DNA from: Treponema sp.
Lineage (GTDB): Bacteria > Spirochaetota > Spirochaetia > Treponematales > Treponemataceae
DNA length: 6,685 bases
Assembly: GCA_016290335.1 (NCBI GenBank)
Contig: JAEETM010000138.1
Location: 1 to 6,685 of the forward strand
Direction of reading: 5' to 3'
Every line of letters begins with the position of its first letter. Position 1 is the first letter of the stretch. The notes under the pieces were generated by a model. That model saw only the letters and a list, made by a program, of their open reading frames with translations. It was not told the DNA's origin and searched no databases. Both the position numbers and the translations under genes were made by a program. This document shows, in pieces, positions 6,125 through 6,685 of the stretch.

Positions 6125-6157
6125 TGTCATCATCGGGCTTGACCCGATGATCTATTT
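6125..6157. repeat. Palindromic repeat unit (TGTCAT-arm-CTTGA-arm-ATCTATT type) between convergent genes
   Basis: ATCATCGGG at 6129-6137 and CCCGATGAT at 6143-6151 form a perfect 9-bp stem around the loop CTTGA. The flanks TGTC and CTATT fit a pattern I recall as a dispersed palindrome in many bacterial genomes, where the arms vary but the CTTGA loop and flanks recur. It begins right after the rsfS stop and supplies the stop codon of the minus-strand gene (6152-6154). With no long T-run it would be a weak, perhaps bidirectional, terminator. Copy number in this genome cannot be seen. Confidence 0.68.
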
Positions 6158-6436
6158 ATCATCGTAAGGTTTTATAAAGCTGATGTCATATTCGTCATCA
6201 GCTGATTTGAAGCTTCCATCTTCCGGTTCAACATCATCATACGGTTCATCGATATCTTCTTCTTTAAAGACATCATCCAATAAATCAACATCATCGTCGA
6301 ACTCATCAAGAACTTCATCTTCCTCGTAGTCATCAAAGTCGTCGTCAAAATCTGCATCGTACTCGTCAAAATCGTCATCGTATGCAAATGAAAGATTGAA
6401 AGTTGAATCTTCGGTAGAAAGTCCTTCTGAAAACAT
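6152..6436 (-). CDS. Hyper-acidic small protein of unknown function
   Basis: This encodes 94 residues: 30 Asp and 13 Glu (46% acidic), 4 Lys and no Arg, giving a net charge near -39. The first 18 residues (MFSEGLSTED, then NLSFAY) are fairly ordinary. Residues 19-42 alternate acidic pairs with Phe or Tyr every three or four positions, and the rest keeps acidic clusters with Val/Leu/Phe. No signal peptide, membrane segment or known domain is seen. It is supported as a real gene by GGAG (plus strand 6442-6445) 5 nt before the ATG, a promoter-like pair upstream and an uninterrupted frame. Possible roles include a nucleic-acid mimic, a disordered RNA-polymerase-associated factor like the acidic tail of the delta subunit, or a metal or basic-protein binder; none can be chosen. 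It converges on rsfS and diverges from ispE. Confidence 0.72.
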   Translation of the reverse strand: MFSEGLSTEDSTFNLSFAYDDDFDEYDADFDDDFDDYEEDEVLDEFDDDVDLLDDVFKEEDIDEPYDDVEPEDGSFKSADDEYDISFIKPYDDK

Positions 6437-6485
6437 AAAAACTCCACTGTGTTTTGCAATAAATCTTTTTTAAATTGTCACTAGA

Positions 6486-6514
6486 AATGTATTTCAAAGT
6501 GCTTTTATAGTCAA
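6486..6514 (-). promoter_or_regulatory. Probable promoter of the acidic protein gene
   Basis: On the minus strand TTGACT (6514 to 6509) and TACATT (6491 to 6486) are separated by 17 bp, giving a start near 6479 and a leader of about 43 nt. The -35 box is good, the -10 matches four of six positions. The pair lies beside the palindrome AACTAGTT (6513-6520) and the inverted repeat TATAGT (6506-6511)/ACTATA (6535-6540), possible operator elements. Confidence 0.5.
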
Positions 6515-6590
6515 CTAGTTTTTTGTGTTTTTTTACTATATTGGATTGATATTTTTGCAAATATTAAAGTTTTGAAAAATTCCGAAAATG

Positions 6591-6618
6591 TTGACAGATA
6601 ACTAAAATTTGATATAAT
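6591..6618 (+). promoter_or_regulatory. Consensus sigma-70 promoter for ispE
   Basis: TTGACA at 6591-6596 and TATAAT at 6613-6618 are perfect hexamers with a 16-bp spacer, the same architecture as the lipoprotein promoter. Transcription should begin near 6625, only about 4 nt before the ATG of the downstream gene. Confidence 0.85.
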
Positions 6619-6628
6619 TAAATAGTCA

Positions 6629-6685
6629 ATGTTAAATGAGTACGTAGAAAGAGCTTATGCAAAGGTTAATTTTAATATGAAGGTA
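6629..6685 (+). CDS. ispE: 4-diphosphocytidyl-2-C-methyl-D-erythritol kinase (IspE), N-terminal fragment
   Basis: Nineteen codons are open from ATG at 6629 to the window edge. The segment ERAYAKVNFNMKV (residues 7-19) resembles the start of IspE, where an (A/S)xAKxN motif opens the GHMP-kinase fold. IspE phosphorylates CDP-methylerythritol in the non-mevalonate isoprenoid pathway. The start is fixed by an in-frame TAG at 6623-6625 just upstream; the only later in-frame ATG (6677) falls after the conserved motif. No Shine-Dalgarno precedes the ATG, and the predicted transcription start leaves a leader of about 4 nt, so translation is probably leaderless or nearly so. Identification rests on a short stretch. 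Confidence 0.7.
   Translation, partial: MLNEYVERAYAKVNFNMKV

Noticed and set aside
6160..6380. Repeated TCATC/TCGTC units looking like a tandem repeat or CRISPR
   Set aside because: Spacing is irregular and codon-sized; the pattern is explained by Asp/Glu codons read on the minus strand. No constant repeat with unique spacers is present.
6172..6459. Overlapping minus-strand frame rich in Met and Thr
   Set aside because: Its Met/Thr/Leu composition is the frame-shifted reading of GAT/GAC/GAA codons of the acidic gene; it lacks the well-placed RBS that the acidic frame has.
1..6685. Mobile element, phage or defence genes
   Set aside because: No transposase, integrase, nuclease or toxin-antitoxin motif was seen in any supported frame, and the order of the central genes is a conserved housekeeping operon.

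Overview
The window looks like a chromosome segment from a Treponema-like spirochaete, probably a carbohydrate-degrading gut or rumen commensal. This is inferred from a GH95 glycoside hydrolase, a small spirochaete-type lipoprotein, moderate-to-low GC with AT-rich intergenic DNA, and the run rplU-rpmA-obg-nadD-yqeK-LCP-rsfS. No 16S rRNA or other species marker is present, so the genus is an inference.

Layout. (1) 1-495: the 3' end of a GH95 alpha-L-fucosidase/galactosidase gene; its last codons contain a perfect TTGACA-16-TATAAT promoter. (2) 492-1163: a self-contained single-gene unit made of that promoter, a short leader with a 5'-end hairpin and U-tract, a consensus Shine-Dalgarno, a 181-residue lipoprotein of unknown function, tandem stop codons and a 13-bp-stem terminator. 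(3) 1164-6124: a large housekeeping operon. It has a strong promoter (TTGCAC-17-TATTAT), a leader of about 150 nt that may fold, rplU (L21) and rpmA (L27), then an intrinsic-terminator hairpin whose U-tract touches the ribosome-binding site of obg. After that come obg, nadD and yqeK, coupled by ATGA overlaps, then an LCP/LytR-type membrane protein and rsfS. (4) 6125-6157: a perfect 9-bp palindrome of the TGTCAT...CTTGA...ATCTATT type, between convergent genes. (5) 6152-6436, minus strand: a 94-residue protein that is 46% Asp+Glu. (6) 6437-6685: a divergent promoter region and the first 19 codons of ispE, which appears to be transcribed with almost no 5' leader.

How the genes fit together. The operon groups large-subunit ribosome factors (L21, L27, the assembly GTPase Obg and the silencing factor RsfS) with NAD synthesis (NadD) and Ap4A breakdown (YqeK). 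The hairpin between rpmA and obg would let the two ribosomal proteins be made in excess while a fraction of transcripts continues into the lower-demand genes. The prp (ysxB) protease gene often found between rplU and rpmA is absent, and L27 correspondingly lacks the N-terminal extension that Prp removes.

No obvious new defence system, CRISPR array, transposase or integrase is visible. The most promising leads are the hyper-acidic protein, the autonomous lipoprotein unit, the degenerate LCP protein, the candidate L21 leader, the terminator inside the operon and the near-leaderless ispE.
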